Positions 53,015 through 63,637 of a DNA stretch of 64,000 nt are shown here, piece by piece (within the stretch, counting starts at the first letter, position 1; every line of letters begins with the position of its first letter). The notes under the pieces are model-generated. The model made no database searches. It worked only from the letters and a program-made list of their open reading frames with translations, and was not told the DNA's origin. The position numbers were made by a program, and so were the translations under genes. The stretch is from Asticcacaulis sp. AC402 (GTDB lineage Bacteria > Pseudomonadota > Alphaproteobacteria > Caulobacterales > Caulobacteraceae). The stretch is from contig NZ_AWGC01000004.1 in the NCBI RefSeq assembly GCF_000495835.1, positions 1 through 64,000 of the forward strand, read 5' to 3'.

Positions 53015-53551
53015 ATGCCAGCACCTATCCATCTTTCCGACCTTGGCGCGCGCATCGCCATCATTGGTCCTTCCAGTTCGGGCAAGTCGACCCTGGCCAC
53101 AGCGCTGGGTGCGCATCTGGGCTGCAAGGTCGTCCATCTCGACCTGCTGGCCCACTATCCGGACACGCAATGGCGTCCCCGGCCCAAGCCGGAACTGGTG
53201 GCGTTGCATGACGCCGAATTGGCGGACCCGGCCTGGGTCATCGAAGGCAATTATGGCGTCGCCATGCCGCAAAGATTTGCTCGCGCCACCGGCGTTATCT
53301 GGCTGGATTTCGATCGCTGGGGCTGTCTCTGGCGCTACGTCCGACGCTGCTTTCAGCCGGCCTCACAGCGCAGGGGCACGCTGCCGGGGGCCATCGAACG
53401 GCTTAACTGGCGCATGGTTCAATATATTCTTGTCGAGGCTCCTGCAAAACAGGCGCGCTACGAGCAAATGATTGCGCAGTCGGGCCGACCTTTGCTTCGC
53501 TTGGAATCTCTTGAGGCGCTCAAGGTGTTTTATCGGAGCGCCGGGATTTAA
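53015..53551 (+). CDS. P-loop kinase-like protein (adenylate kinase/FlaR-like)
   Basis: A 178-residue nucleotide-binding protein with Walker A GPSSSGKST (residues 18-26), a VVHLDLLAHYPDTQWRP substrate region and WVIEGNYGVAMPQRFARA with a DFDRW motif, like small AAA-type nucleotide kinases annotated FlaR or topology-modulation proteins. The substrate is unknown. The TAA stop is at the boundary of repeat copy F. Confidence 0.75.
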   Translation: MPAPIHLSDLGARIAIIGPSSSGKSTLATALGAHLGCKVVHLDLLAHYPDTQWRPRPKPELVALHDAELADPAWVIEGNYGVAMPQRFARATGVIWLDFDRWGCLWRYVRRCFQPASQRRGTLPGAIERLNWRMVQYILVEAPAKQARYEQMIAQSGRPLLRLESLEALKVFYRSAGI

Positions 53552-53654
53552 AGCGCAATCCGATAAAGTGGCCACCACTTTTCGGAGAAATTGCGCGACA
53601 AAACAAAAACTTAGAGCGGATTTTTGATTCCATCAAAACTCATCTCGCTCTAGC
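53550..53654 (-). repeat. Dispersed palindromic repeat, copy F
   Basis: Reverse-oriented copy: starts AAAGCGCAATCCGATAAAGTGG, then ATTGCGCGACAAAACAAAAA, and ends with a degenerate palindromic head (TTTTGATTCCATCAAAACTC). It immediately follows the P-loop gene, whose TAA stop overlaps it. Confidence 0.88.
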
Positions 53655-53671
53655 GTCCTTGGTTTGAGCAT

Positions 53672-54055
53672 CTACAGAACGCCTTGAATATCCGTCTGGC
53701 TGAAGTCGTTGCCGATGAACAGGAGCGGACAGTTGTGCGCCTTGGCGACGGCGTAGGAAAAACAGTCCATGATGTTCAATCCCGCGGGGTGTCGCCCCTT
53801 GCCCCACACAACGTAGGCCTGCACGGCGTGGCGCGCCATGATTTCATCGACGGGAACAATTTCAACATCCAGCGCGTCAAGGAGCGTTTGAAGTTCCGAC
53901 CTGACGTTATAACGTCCCGCCACCAACATGACTTCGGTCAGGATCGCAGCCGACAAAATGCAGTGGTCCGCAACTTGCAGCGCATCATCGCATGTGTCAC
54001 CCATGGCTTCATTGAGTACAACAGCAAGCAAGGCCGAACTGTCGACGGCGATCAT
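53672..54055 (-). CDS. vapC: VapC-type PIN-domain toxin
   Basis: A 127-residue PIN ribonuclease. Acidic residues of the active site are visible in MIAVDSSALLAVVLNE (D5 and E16), AILTEVM and NIMDCFSYAVAK, with FIGNDF at the end. VapC toxins cut tRNA or rRNA when freed from antitoxin. The start overlaps the antitoxin stop by ATGA. Confidence 0.93.
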   Translation of the reverse strand: MIAVDSSALLAVVLNEAMGDTCDDALQVADHCILSAAILTEVMLVAGRYNVRSELQTLLDALDVEIVPVDEIMARHAVQAYVVWGKGRHPAGLNIMDCFSYAVAKAHNCPLLFIGNDFSQTDIQGVL

Positions 54056-54309
54056 TTCGGCAGACCGAACTCATCATACAGGTCATCGGCCGCATGAGCA
54101 GCATCCGGCGCGGGAATGGCGTTCCTTCTGGCGGACTCGCGCAACTCCCGGATAATCCGGCTCTTCTCTTCCGGACTCAGCTTTGGCTTTACGGGTACCA
54201 GCCGCACCGCCGCATGACCATGACGCGTCAGGACAACTTCGTCCCCAGCCTCGGCGCGGCGAACAAGATCCGTCAATTGCGCCTTGGCGTCAGATACAGA
54301 TATGTACAT
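54052..54309 (-). CDS. vapB: VapB/Phd-type antitoxin
   Basis: An 85-residue antitoxin with the Phd/YefM-like N-terminal DNA-binding pattern (YISVSDAKAQLTDLVRRAEAGDEVVLTRHG) and a basic C-terminal toxin-binding tail ending in FGLPK. The start at 54309 has AAGGAG upstream; a GTG three codons earlier lies in that site. It precedes and overlaps the toxin gene. The promoter has a candidate operator. Confidence 0.92.
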   Translation of the reverse strand: MYISVSDAKAQLTDLVRRAEAGDEVVLTRHGHAAVRLVPVKPKLSPEEKSRIIRELRESARRNAIPAPDAAHAADDLYDEFGLPK

Positions 54310-54334
54310 GAGCGTCACTCCTTAGATCAAAATA

Positions 54335-54353
54335 TAGACCATTATCTGGTCCA
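54335..54353. promoter_or_regulatory. Candidate VapBC operator
   Basis: TAGACCA-TTATC-TGGTCCA is a near-perfect inverted repeat (6 of 7 pairs) upstream of vapB, consistent with autoregulation by the toxin-antitoxin complex. Confidence 0.55.
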
Positions 54354-54359
54354 AATCAA

Positions 54360-55784
54360 TCAGGAGCGATAATCCCCGTTGATGGTGATATACCCATGCG
54401 TCAGATCACACGTATAAACGTGCGCTGTCGCACGGCCGACGCCGACATCGACGCTGATCTCCAGCTCGGCGTTCTTCATATAGGCACTCATCGCGGCCTC
54501 GGAATAGTTCAGTGCCACGGCGCCGTGTTCGGCCGCAACCAGGTCTCCGAACCGAATGCCTAAGCGATCACGGTCGACCGGCTCCTCGGTCTTGCCGACC
54601 GCCATAACGATGCGGCCCCAGTTGGCGTCTTCACCGGCGATGGCGGTCTTGACCAGCGGGCTTTCGGCGATCGACTTGGCGATCTTGCGCGCCGAGGCCG
54701 GGTTGGCCGCACCGGTGACATTGACCTTAACGAACTTGGTGGCGCCCTCGCCATCGCGGATCAACTGGGTGGCCAGCGAATGCATGACGGCTTCCAGCTT
54801 GGCCTTGAAGTCGGCCAGCCGCTTGTCGCCGGCACGCGCGATACGCGGCGCGCCGGCCGCACCGGTGGCAAACAGCAGGCAGGTGTCGTTGGTCGACGTG
54901 TCGCCGTCGACCGTCACGGAATTGAAGGTGGTTCGCGTAAACAGGGCCAGCAGGCTTTGCAACACGCCGGGCGCCAGGGTGGCATCGGTGGCGATAAAGG
55001 CCAGCATGGTCGCCATGTCGGGCGCGATCATGCCCGAGCCCTTGGCAATGCCATTGATGCGCACCTTGACGCCGTCGATCTCGGCCACGGCGCTGGCGCC
55101 CTTGGGGAAGGTGTCGGTGGTCATGATGGTCTGGGCAGCCTCATGCCAGGCATCGGCGCGCAGGTTTTTTTCCAGATCATAGAGCCGTGCCGCGATCCTG
55201 GCGTCGTCCAGCACCATGCCGATGACCCCGGTCGAGGCCAGCATGATGTCGCGCTGGCGGCAGTCGATCCGCCGCGCCAGGGCCGAGGCCGTCCGTCGCG
55301 CGGCATCGGCCCCCAGCTTGCCGGTAAAGGCGTTGGCGCAGCCGGCATTGCACACCAGGGCGCGCACGTCTTCGCCGTCATTGGCGTCGAGTTGCTTCTT
55401 GCACCAGTCGACCGGCGCCGAGCCGATGGTATGGCGGGTGAAGACGCCGGCACAGGTCGTGCCCTCGGCGAACTTCATCAGCAGCACATCCTTGCGATCG
55501 TGTTTGTAGAAGCCGGCGCGGTCGGTGGCGATCTGGACGCCGCCCACCGGCGGCATCTCCGGCAGGGGCACAGCGAGGGGCGAAACAGCCAGACCGGGTT
55601 TGCCTGGAGCTGCGGCCGGCTTGGCGGGCTCGGAGCCGTGAACCAGGTTAGACGTCAGTTCAGCGCCTTTTTGTACGGCGCGCGAAATGGCGGTGGTAAA
55701 TGGGTCGAGCGCACGCTCCAGACCCTGCGCCGCCAGGCTGGCCATCGGGTGGGATGGAGAAGTTGACACTGGCGGCTTAGTCAT
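54360..55784 (-). CDS. argJ: Bifunctional ornithine acetyltransferase/N-acetylglutamate synthase
   Basis: A 474-residue ArgJ enzyme of arginine synthesis that recycles acetyl groups from N-acetylornithine to glutamate. The self-cleavage region KGSGMIAPDMATMLAF is present (cleavage before the Thr), with DTSTNDTCLLFA and the HGYITINGDYRS C-terminus. Most ArgJ proteins have about 400 residues; here about 70 extra residues (Ala/Pro-rich, SLAAQGLERALDPF onward) precede the conserved GGVQIATDRAGFY region. AGGAG lies upstream of the ATG at 55784, so the extension appears genuine. Confidence 0.95.
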   Translation of the reverse strand: MTKPPVSTSPSHPMASLAAQGLERALDPFTTAISRAVQKGAELTSNLVHGSEPAKPAAAPGKPGLAVSPLAVPLPEMPPVGGVQIATDRAGFYKHDRKDVLLMKFAEGTTCAGVFTRHTIGSAPVDWCKKQLDANDGEDVRALVCNAGCANAFTGKLGADAARRTASALARRIDCRQRDIMLASTGVIGMVLDDARIAARLYDLEKNLRADAWHEAAQTIMTTDTFPKGASAVAEIDGVKVRINGIAKGSGMIAPDMATMLAFIATDATLAPGVLQSLLALFTRTTFNSVTVDGDTSTNDTCLLFATGAAGAPRIARAGDKRLADFKAKLEAVMHSLATQLIRDGEGATKFVKVNVTGAANPASARKIAKSIAESPLVKTAIAGEDANWGRIVMAVGKTEEPVDRDRLGIRFGDLVAAEHGAVALNYSEAAMSAYMKNAELEISVDVGVGRATAHVYTCDLTHGYITINGDYRS

Positions 55785-55907
55785 GACGCGGCTCCTGGAA
55801 AACTTTGGCTGGCCTTATCAGACAGTGTCTTCTTCGCCAACGCTTTTCGGCAGCTTACCTCGCCGGGAAAAACGCGCTAGGCTACGCTACTGCTATGGGG
55901 CTGAAAA

Positions 55908-56756
55908 ATGAAAGCAATTCTCCTGTTCGCGACCTTGGGCCTGATCGCCGCCGCACCGTGCGCCCATGCCGACGACAAGGCCAAGGACAACAGCAACCCA
56001 CCGCCCGCCAAGACCGCCAAGGCTGGAAAATTGCGTCAGGCACCCGCCCAGACCCGCGACGCCAGCCCCGTTGCGACTGAAGGCGCGCCGCAAAGCCGCG
56101 GCGCGCCGGAGCGGCCCGGCGGGCGTCAAGGTACACCTGGTCCCGGCAGCCGCCAGGGCGAGGCTGGCAGTGTCCAGGTCGACAGCATCGACATTCAGGT
56201 GGGGAGCGGTAGCCCGGCTCAGGGTAGCGGCCAGGGTGGCATTATCATCAACGACTTTCAGGTCACGACGGGTGGCAATGGCGGCGTCAAGGAAACCGGC
56301 CGCACCGGCGGTGTCCACGTCGACGAGTTCGAGGTTGTCGCCGATGTGCCCGAAGACCGCAGTTCGGTGCAGGTCGATGAGGTCAAGGTTGTGGTTGAGC
56401 CCGTCAAGGGCGGCACCACCCCGTCATCGGGCGAGGACGACAGCGGCGGTGACGATATCAACGATGACAAGGGCGGCAGTTCCTACGGCGGTGACCAGGA
56501 AGAAGGTGGCCGCCGCCCGGTCAGGCTGCCGACCGACGGCCGTCCGGTTTTGAGCGGCAAGATCTTGAACACTGCCCCGGTTTCGCAGGGCGGCAACGCT
56601 GATCCCTCCAATCCGGCTGCGACTCCGGACGAAGATGGCAATGAAGGCAACGCGGGCAAGACCAAGAGCGACGCCGGTAGCGGCGCCAAACACAAAACCG
56701 GCAAGGGTCAGGTCAAAACGAGCAATCCAGCCCGGCGTCGTAGCGGGGCGAACTAG
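55908..56756 (+). CDS. Exported low-complexity, disordered protein
   Basis: A 282-residue protein with a signal peptide (MKAILLFATLGLIAAAPCAH, cleavage after AHA) and then almost entirely Gly, Pro, Ser, Asp, Lys-rich sequence. A hydrophobic-alternating central part (GSVQVDSIDIQVGS, GIIINDFQVTTG, GGVHVDEFEVVAD) reads like repeated short beta elements. No domain recognised. It could be a surface or matrix protein. The TAG stop is provided by the end of repeat copy G. Divergent from argJ. Confidence 0.65.
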   Translation: MKAILLFATLGLIAAAPCAHADDKAKDNSNPPPAKTAKAGKLRQAPAQTRDASPVATEGAPQSRGAPERPGGRQGTPGPGSRQGEAGSVQVDSIDIQVGSGSPAQGSGQGGIIINDFQVTTGGNGGVKETGRTGGVHVDEFEVVADVPEDRSSVQVDEVKVVVEPVKGGTTPSSGEDDSGGDDINDDKGGSSYGGDQEEGGRRPVRLPTDGRPVLSGKILNTAPVSQGGNADPSNPAATPDEDGNEGNAGKTKSDAGSGAKHKTGKGQVKTSNPARRRSGAN

Positions 56757-56873
56757 AGCGCAATCCGATACAGCGAACGCCACCGCACGGGCGCCTCGTT
56801 TTGGGATAAATTGCGCGACAAAACAAGACGCCTGAAGCGAGGTTTTGATGCCATCAAAACCTCGCTTCAGGCG
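56754..56873 (-). repeat. Dispersed palindromic repeat, copy G
   Basis: Reverse-oriented copy: TAGAGCGCAATCCGATACAG, a CACGGGCGCCTCGTTTTGGG hairpin, ATTGCGCGACAAAACAAGAC and a perfect 22-bp palindromic head (56829-56850 with 56852-56873). The TAG at 56754-56756 is the stop codon of the exported protein gene. Confidence 0.9.
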
Positions 56874-56950
56874 CCATTCGGTTCAAAAACAGCTTGTCAT
56901 ACGCTGTATTGCCTTGCGGCAAAACCGGTGGAGGAAAGCTTGCTGAGGGC

Positions 56951-58003
56951 CTACCCGCCCCTGGCCATCCCGATCAGCTTCGACGAGCCCGGCTTGGCCT
57001 CCCCCATAGGCACCGACAGGGCCACCGGCTTGCCCTTGCCGGACGTGGCAGGTGCTGCCGACGCACTGGCCGCTTCACTGGCGGCGACCGAGTCATCGGC
57101 CGCGTGCGCGGGCGCATTCGCCGGTTCCTGGCCCGCCTGGTCGCTCAGTGCCGACTTCTCTATCAGCATCTCGACCTTGGCACCCTTGCGCAGGCTGTCC
57201 AACAAACCGGCGACCTGGTTGTAGATCAGGTAGCGCATAATGATCGGCCGCTCTTCTTCCAGGGTCGGTAACTGTTCCGGCCGGCGGTCCTCGATACGAA
57301 GAATGGCCCAGCCGCCGTCGGTCTGGACCGGTCCAACCGTATCGCCGACCTTGGCGGTCGACAGGACGCTCTTGTAGGCCTGGGGCATAATGTCGGTGGT
57401 GAAATAGCCCATGTCACCGCCGGAAAACCGTGTCGCCTGGTCAATGGAACGTTCCATGGCCATGGCCTCGAACAGCGACCCGCCCTGGACAGCCTTCATC
57501 ACGTTATCTGCCTCGTCCTTGCTTTTCAGGAGGATGACGCGCGTACGGATTTCCTCGGACTGTTTCGACAGCTTAACCTGCTCGTCGTAATGTTCCTTGA
57601 TCGTCTTTTCGTCGATGTCGCGGTCTATGGTGTTTTTGACCAGCATGTCGCCGAGGATACGGTCTTCCGCCGCCTGTAGCCGGCGCTGGGCAGCGACTGA
57701 CTTGTCCAGCTCCTTGGCGCGGGCCGCCTTGGCCAGCAGACGCTGATCGATGACTTCTTCGAGTGTGCGCGCAAACATGTCCGAGGTTGGATCCAGCGGC
57801 TCGCCCGGGCCTATGGCGCCCTGGGCTACCGCTTCGGCACGGACATCGGAGGCCCAGACGGTTTCGCCGTCGATTTTCGCCACCGCAATATCGCCCGGCT
57901 CGGGCGGGCGCTGGGTGACGGTTGGCTTGTCGCATGCGGCCAGAGTGAGGGTTGCGGCAGCGAGCAAGGTCAAGGCAAGGCGAAAGCCGTGGCGTCCGAT
58001 CAT
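56951..58003 (-). CDS. Peptidyl-prolyl cis-trans isomerase-type lipoprotein
   Basis: A 350-residue protein with a lipoprotein signal ending in LTLAACDK. A SurA/PrsA-like helical N-terminal region (LDPTSDMFARTLEEVIDQRL) is followed by a parvulin domain (RTRVILLKSKDEADNVMKAV, MGYFTTDIMPQAY, VGPVQTDGGWAILRIED). A helical and low-complexity Ala-rich tail follows. It helps fold exported proteins in the periplasm. The gene is divergent from secA, which is a common arrangement. The start at 58003 has GGGG upstream. Confidence 0.85.
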   Translation of the reverse strand: MIGRHGFRLALTLLAAATLTLAACDKPTVTQRPPEPGDIAVAKIDGETVWASDVRAEAVAQGAIGPGEPLDPTSDMFARTLEEVIDQRLLAKAARAKELDKSVAAQRRLQAAEDRILGDMLVKNTIDRDIDEKTIKEHYDEQVKLSKQSEEIRTRVILLKSKDEADNVMKAVQGGSLFEAMAMERSIDQATRFSGGDMGYFTTDIMPQAYKSVLSTAKVGDTVGPVQTDGGWAILRIEDRRPEQLPTLEEERPIIMRYLIYNQVAGLLDSLRKGAKVEMLIEKSALSDQAGQEPANAPAHAADDSVAASEAASASAAPATSGKGKPVALSVPMGEAKPGSSKLIGMARGG

Positions 58004-58014
58004 AAACTGTCCCC

Positions 58015-58091
58015 TAGAGCGCAATCCGATAAAGTGTGCAGCACTTTTCGGCCAAATTGCGCGCCAATAACGAAAACCTGGAGCGGGATGA
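58015..58091 (-). repeat. Dispersed repeat, copy H (head truncated)
   Basis: Reverse-oriented tail TAGAGCGCAATCCGATAAAGTG, the ATTGCGCGCC linker and AACGAAAACCTGGAGCGGGA, with only one arm of the palindromic head. It lies between the PPIase and secA genes. Confidence 0.8.
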
Positions 58092-58167
58092 CGATTCTAG
58101 CCAAAGCCATCCCCCCAAAACCCCAAAAACATCCTTCCCCAAAACTTCAACAGTTTCGGTGGCCGCG

Positions 58168-58196
58168 TTGACATACACCATTCCGCCGCTTAAGTC
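58168..58196 (+). promoter_or_regulatory. Candidate secA promoter
   Basis: TTGACA (58168-58173), 17-base spacer, TAAGTC (58191-58196), about 190 bases before the secA start. The 5' leader is long and could hold regulatory structure. Apart from repeat H and this site nothing else is recognised in 58004-58389. Confidence 0.4.
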
Positions 58197-58389
58197 AGTG
58201 CCCGTGCTTGAAAAGCGCTTTTTCCGGCTTATTTGACCCTGAACACGTTTCATTCCGGTGAATTTTCGGGTGAACATCAGGTCACATACAAGAAACTTCG
58301 CGCCGCTCGACTCAACCCTCTACATCCCACAGGCTAATTTGGCGCGCACGTGCCGGGAAAGCCTGAGATATCAAGTATCAAGGTCTACC

Positions 58390-61278
<2,889 letters not shown>

Positions 61279-61281
<3 letters not shown>

Positions 61282-61328
61282 AACGCAATCCGCTAAAGTG
61301 TGACGTGCTTTTTCGGATTGCGCTCTAA
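61279..61328. repeat. Short palindromic version of the dispersed repeat (copy I)
   Basis: TAGAACGCAATCCG (61279-61292) and CGGATTGCGCTCTA (61314-61327) are inverted copies of the repeat's tail end with a 21-base spacer (containing AAAGTG and GTGCTTT); the head is lacking. TAG at 61279-61281 is the secA stop codon. Confidence 0.8.
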
Positions 61329-61491
61329 AGTCCAACCGCTCCAGCGTAGGGAATCGGTGCCTGAAAAGGGAATCTGCGTTATCCGGCCACAGTCGTGGCG
61401 GGAATGCGTTGGATTAGCCGATTCAAGCCTTGCCACCTCGCATCCCCCGGTTTATCGTCTGTTTACTTTTGGCTTTCTGGGGATGTTCGTC

Positions 61492-62073
61492 ATGAAGACG
61501 ATCCACGTCGCTGCCGCCGCCCTTGTCTTTGCACTGAGTACTACGACCGTCCTGGCACAGGAAATCGTGGACGCGGCACCGTCCAATCGCTACGCCGTCG
61601 CAGCGGGCGATGTCGCCAGTCCTGCTCTGGCCCAGCTGAACGACGCCGCCGACTCGGCCAATGCCGCCAGGAAGGTGGATCTGTACAAGCAACTGATGGA
61701 GATGAACGGCCAGGCCCGCAACATCCGCAACGTCATCGGCAATACCAAGGCAGCGACCCGCCTGATCGTTGTCGAACGGACCGGCAGGCCGGCCCTGTCG
61801 GCCGAAGACAACGCTCGCTACGACGTCATTGCCACCTCCGTTTTGGGCCAAACCGAAGCCGCATTGATCAACGACATTGCCGTCACACAGTCGGCCGGAT
61901 TCAGTGCCGACGAGATCCAGCAGCTGATCGTCGCCAATTCCTCAGTGGCAGCCGCCAAGTACAACGCCGGCAAGTTCAGCCAGAGCGAAGCCAATACCCA
62001 GCAAATCCAGTCCTATATGGTCGAGGCCGTCATCAAGATCATCAAGACCTTTCAGGAATCGATGGCCAGTTGA
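61492..62073 (+). CDS. Exported small helical protein (cluster member 1)
   Basis: A 193-residue secreted protein with signal peptide MKTIHVAAAALVFALSTTTV (cleavage after LAQ). The mature helical part includes LNDAADSANAARKVDLYKQL, NARYDVIATSVLGQTEAALI and a helical Gln/Lys-rich C-terminus. A fairly weak purine-rich ribosome site (GGGGAT) precedes the start. It is one of four exported genes in a row, probably paralogous in overall design (about 190-290 residues, all helical, no known domain). Confidence 0.7.
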   Translation: MKTIHVAAAALVFALSTTTVLAQEIVDAAPSNRYAVAAGDVASPALAQLNDAADSANAARKVDLYKQLMEMNGQARNIRNVIGNTKAATRLIVVERTGRPALSAEDNARYDVIATSVLGQTEAALINDIAVTQSAGFSADEIQQLIVANSSVAAAKYNAGKFSQSEANTQQIQSYMVEAVIKIIKTFQESMAS

Positions 62074-62109
62074 TCTGCTTTTTTTGAGTGTTCCCCGGGG
62101 GAGTGCGTT

Positions 62110-62994
62110 TTGCCTGTTTCGTTTCGTTTTATTGCTGCTTCTCTCGCCCTGGCTCTGACGGCCGGGTCCGCCCAGGCACAAGCAACCCAAACAACAACCC
62201 TGACGGCCGATCAGTCCAGGCAACTCGGCGCCTACATAAGACAGATGGGTGGGAAAACGCCCAAAACGGATACCAACGCCGATACGGCCCACGCGATTGC
62301 CATTCCTGCCACGCCCGGCATGGCTGCCGGCGCTGACGTCGCGACCGCTGTCATGCCCGATACCCGCACCCTCGACAATCTTCTGGCACTGAGCGCCCCT
62401 GAGTCCGAACCGGCGGGCCTTGCCTTCGGCGTGGCCAGCGGATTCGGCATACAGCCCGCAGTGCCAGAGGTGGCCATCTGGGACCAACAGGCCGGCAGAG
62501 CCATCGTTGCCGCGTTTGAAAACCCTGGCAAGATCACCGCCGATCAGGCTGCCACCTTCGCCGCTGCGCCCGGGCTGAACCCGGCCTTCGAAGAAAGAAT
62601 GGGACTGGCCCGCACCCTGTTCCGCGTTGACGGTACCGAGGACCTGATCCGCCACTTCGTGTCGACCGAGCACATGAAGCTGATCATCCAGGAAGTGGCA
62701 CGCCATATCGACTTCAACAAGCTGACCGAGACTGACCGTTACCGCCTCGCGACCATCGCAGCCGTGGCGCAGACCGAACTCGAGGACAAGGTTCTCGACC
62801 TCAATGCCCGCACCCAGGCCGGCATTCTGACCGCTCCGGAACTGATGCAACTCATCGCGGCTTTCGACATCGATCCGCAGCGCAAGCTGACCCATTTGCG
62901 CCTGAACGACGATGGCAAAATCGATCGTGCCGCTGAGCTGGACCTGCGTCTGGCCCAGTACCAGATCGTCAAACAGTTTGAAACCGGCCAGTAG
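62110..62994 (+). CDS. Exported helical protein (cluster member 2)
   Basis: A 294-residue secreted protein starting at TTG with a GGGGGAG site about 8 bases upstream. Signal peptide SFRFIAASLALALTAGSAQA, then a Thr/Ala-rich linker and a long helical domain (VARHIDFNKLTETDRYRLAT, VAQTELEDKVLDLNARTQAG). It is 36 bases downstream of the previous member. No family recognised. Confidence 0.7.
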   Translation: MPVSFRFIAASLALALTAGSAQAQATQTTTLTADQSRQLGAYIRQMGGKTPKTDTNADTAHAIAIPATPGMAAGADVATAVMPDTRTLDNLLALSAPESEPAGLAFGVASGFGIQPAVPEVAIWDQQAGRAIVAAFENPGKITADQAATFAAAPGLNPAFEERMGLARTLFRVDGTEDLIRHFVSTEHMKLIIQEVARHIDFNKLTETDRYRLATIAAVAQTELEDKVLDLNARTQAGILTAPELMQLIAAFDIDPQRKLTHLRLNDDGKIDRAAELDLRLAQYQIVKQFETGQ

Positions 62995-63020
62995 CGCCGC
63001 GACTGGGAAGGAATCGGCCC

Positions 63021-63611
63021 ATGCGCGTTGCGAAGGCCTTTGCGCTTACCGTGGCCCTTTCGGGCGTGGTTCCTTTTTTCCTCGCCCATGTCACCCTAGG
63101 TATCCCGACGGCGGCAGCCCACACGGCTCAACCTGTCGCGGCCACTGATCTGGCCAAGGGCCGGCAGATCATCACCAATCTGAAGATGTTCGACTTGCTG
63201 ATGTTCGGTGGCCGCAAGGGACTGATAGGTACGCCTGAGATCGCCGCCCTGCCGAAGACCGATCAGGCGGGCCTGATAGCGTTGTTCAATGCAGAGATGG
63301 AGCTGCGGCGGGCTGGTGTCATCGACGCCTTGGTCGCAGCTAATTTCGAGCGCTTAAGCGCCACCCAACTGGATCAGCTGGTCCAGTTGTCGAACATCAA
63401 ATACACCCAGGACCTGGTCCTGGCCGGTGGCGACCCCAGTTTGGCCACGCCCAACGCCGCCGGCATGACCGCAGCGGAACGCGACCTGTTCTACGGACTT
63501 ATTGGTCAGATATGGGTCAGCAAATTCTTCACCACGTTCGACTATTCGAGCGCCGCACCTTTCTTTACAAGCGCCGGCGAATCCGCCTTGGCGAGTTACC
63601 ATGCCGAGTGA
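63021..63611 (+). CDS. Exported helical protein (cluster member 3)
   Basis: A 196-residue secreted protein with signal peptide (RVAKAFALTVALSGVVPFFL). The mature part starts TDLAKGRQIITNLKMFDLLM, a pattern echoed by the next gene (SDLAKLQITTQVIGNLKIVD), so the two are paralogues. The C-terminal part contains AAERDLFYGLIGQIW. Position: 26 bases after member 2. DUF2059-type proteins have similar size and patterns, but the match is uncertain. Confidence 0.7.
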   Translation: MRVAKAFALTVALSGVVPFFLAHVTLGIPTAAAHTAQPVAATDLAKGRQIITNLKMFDLLMFGGRKGLIGTPEIAALPKTDQAGLIALFNAEMELRRAGVIDALVAANFERLSATQLDQLVQLSNIKYTQDLVLAGGDPSLATPNAAGMTAAERDLFYGLIGQIWVSKFFTTFDYSSAAPFFTSAGESALASYHAE

Positions 63612-63637
63612 CAATGCTTCAACAGGAGGGTCCATAC

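Noticed and set aside
58014..58277. 87-codon open frame on the minus strand upstream of secA
   Set aside because: It overlaps repeat H and the probable secA promoter/leader; no ribosome site or domain.
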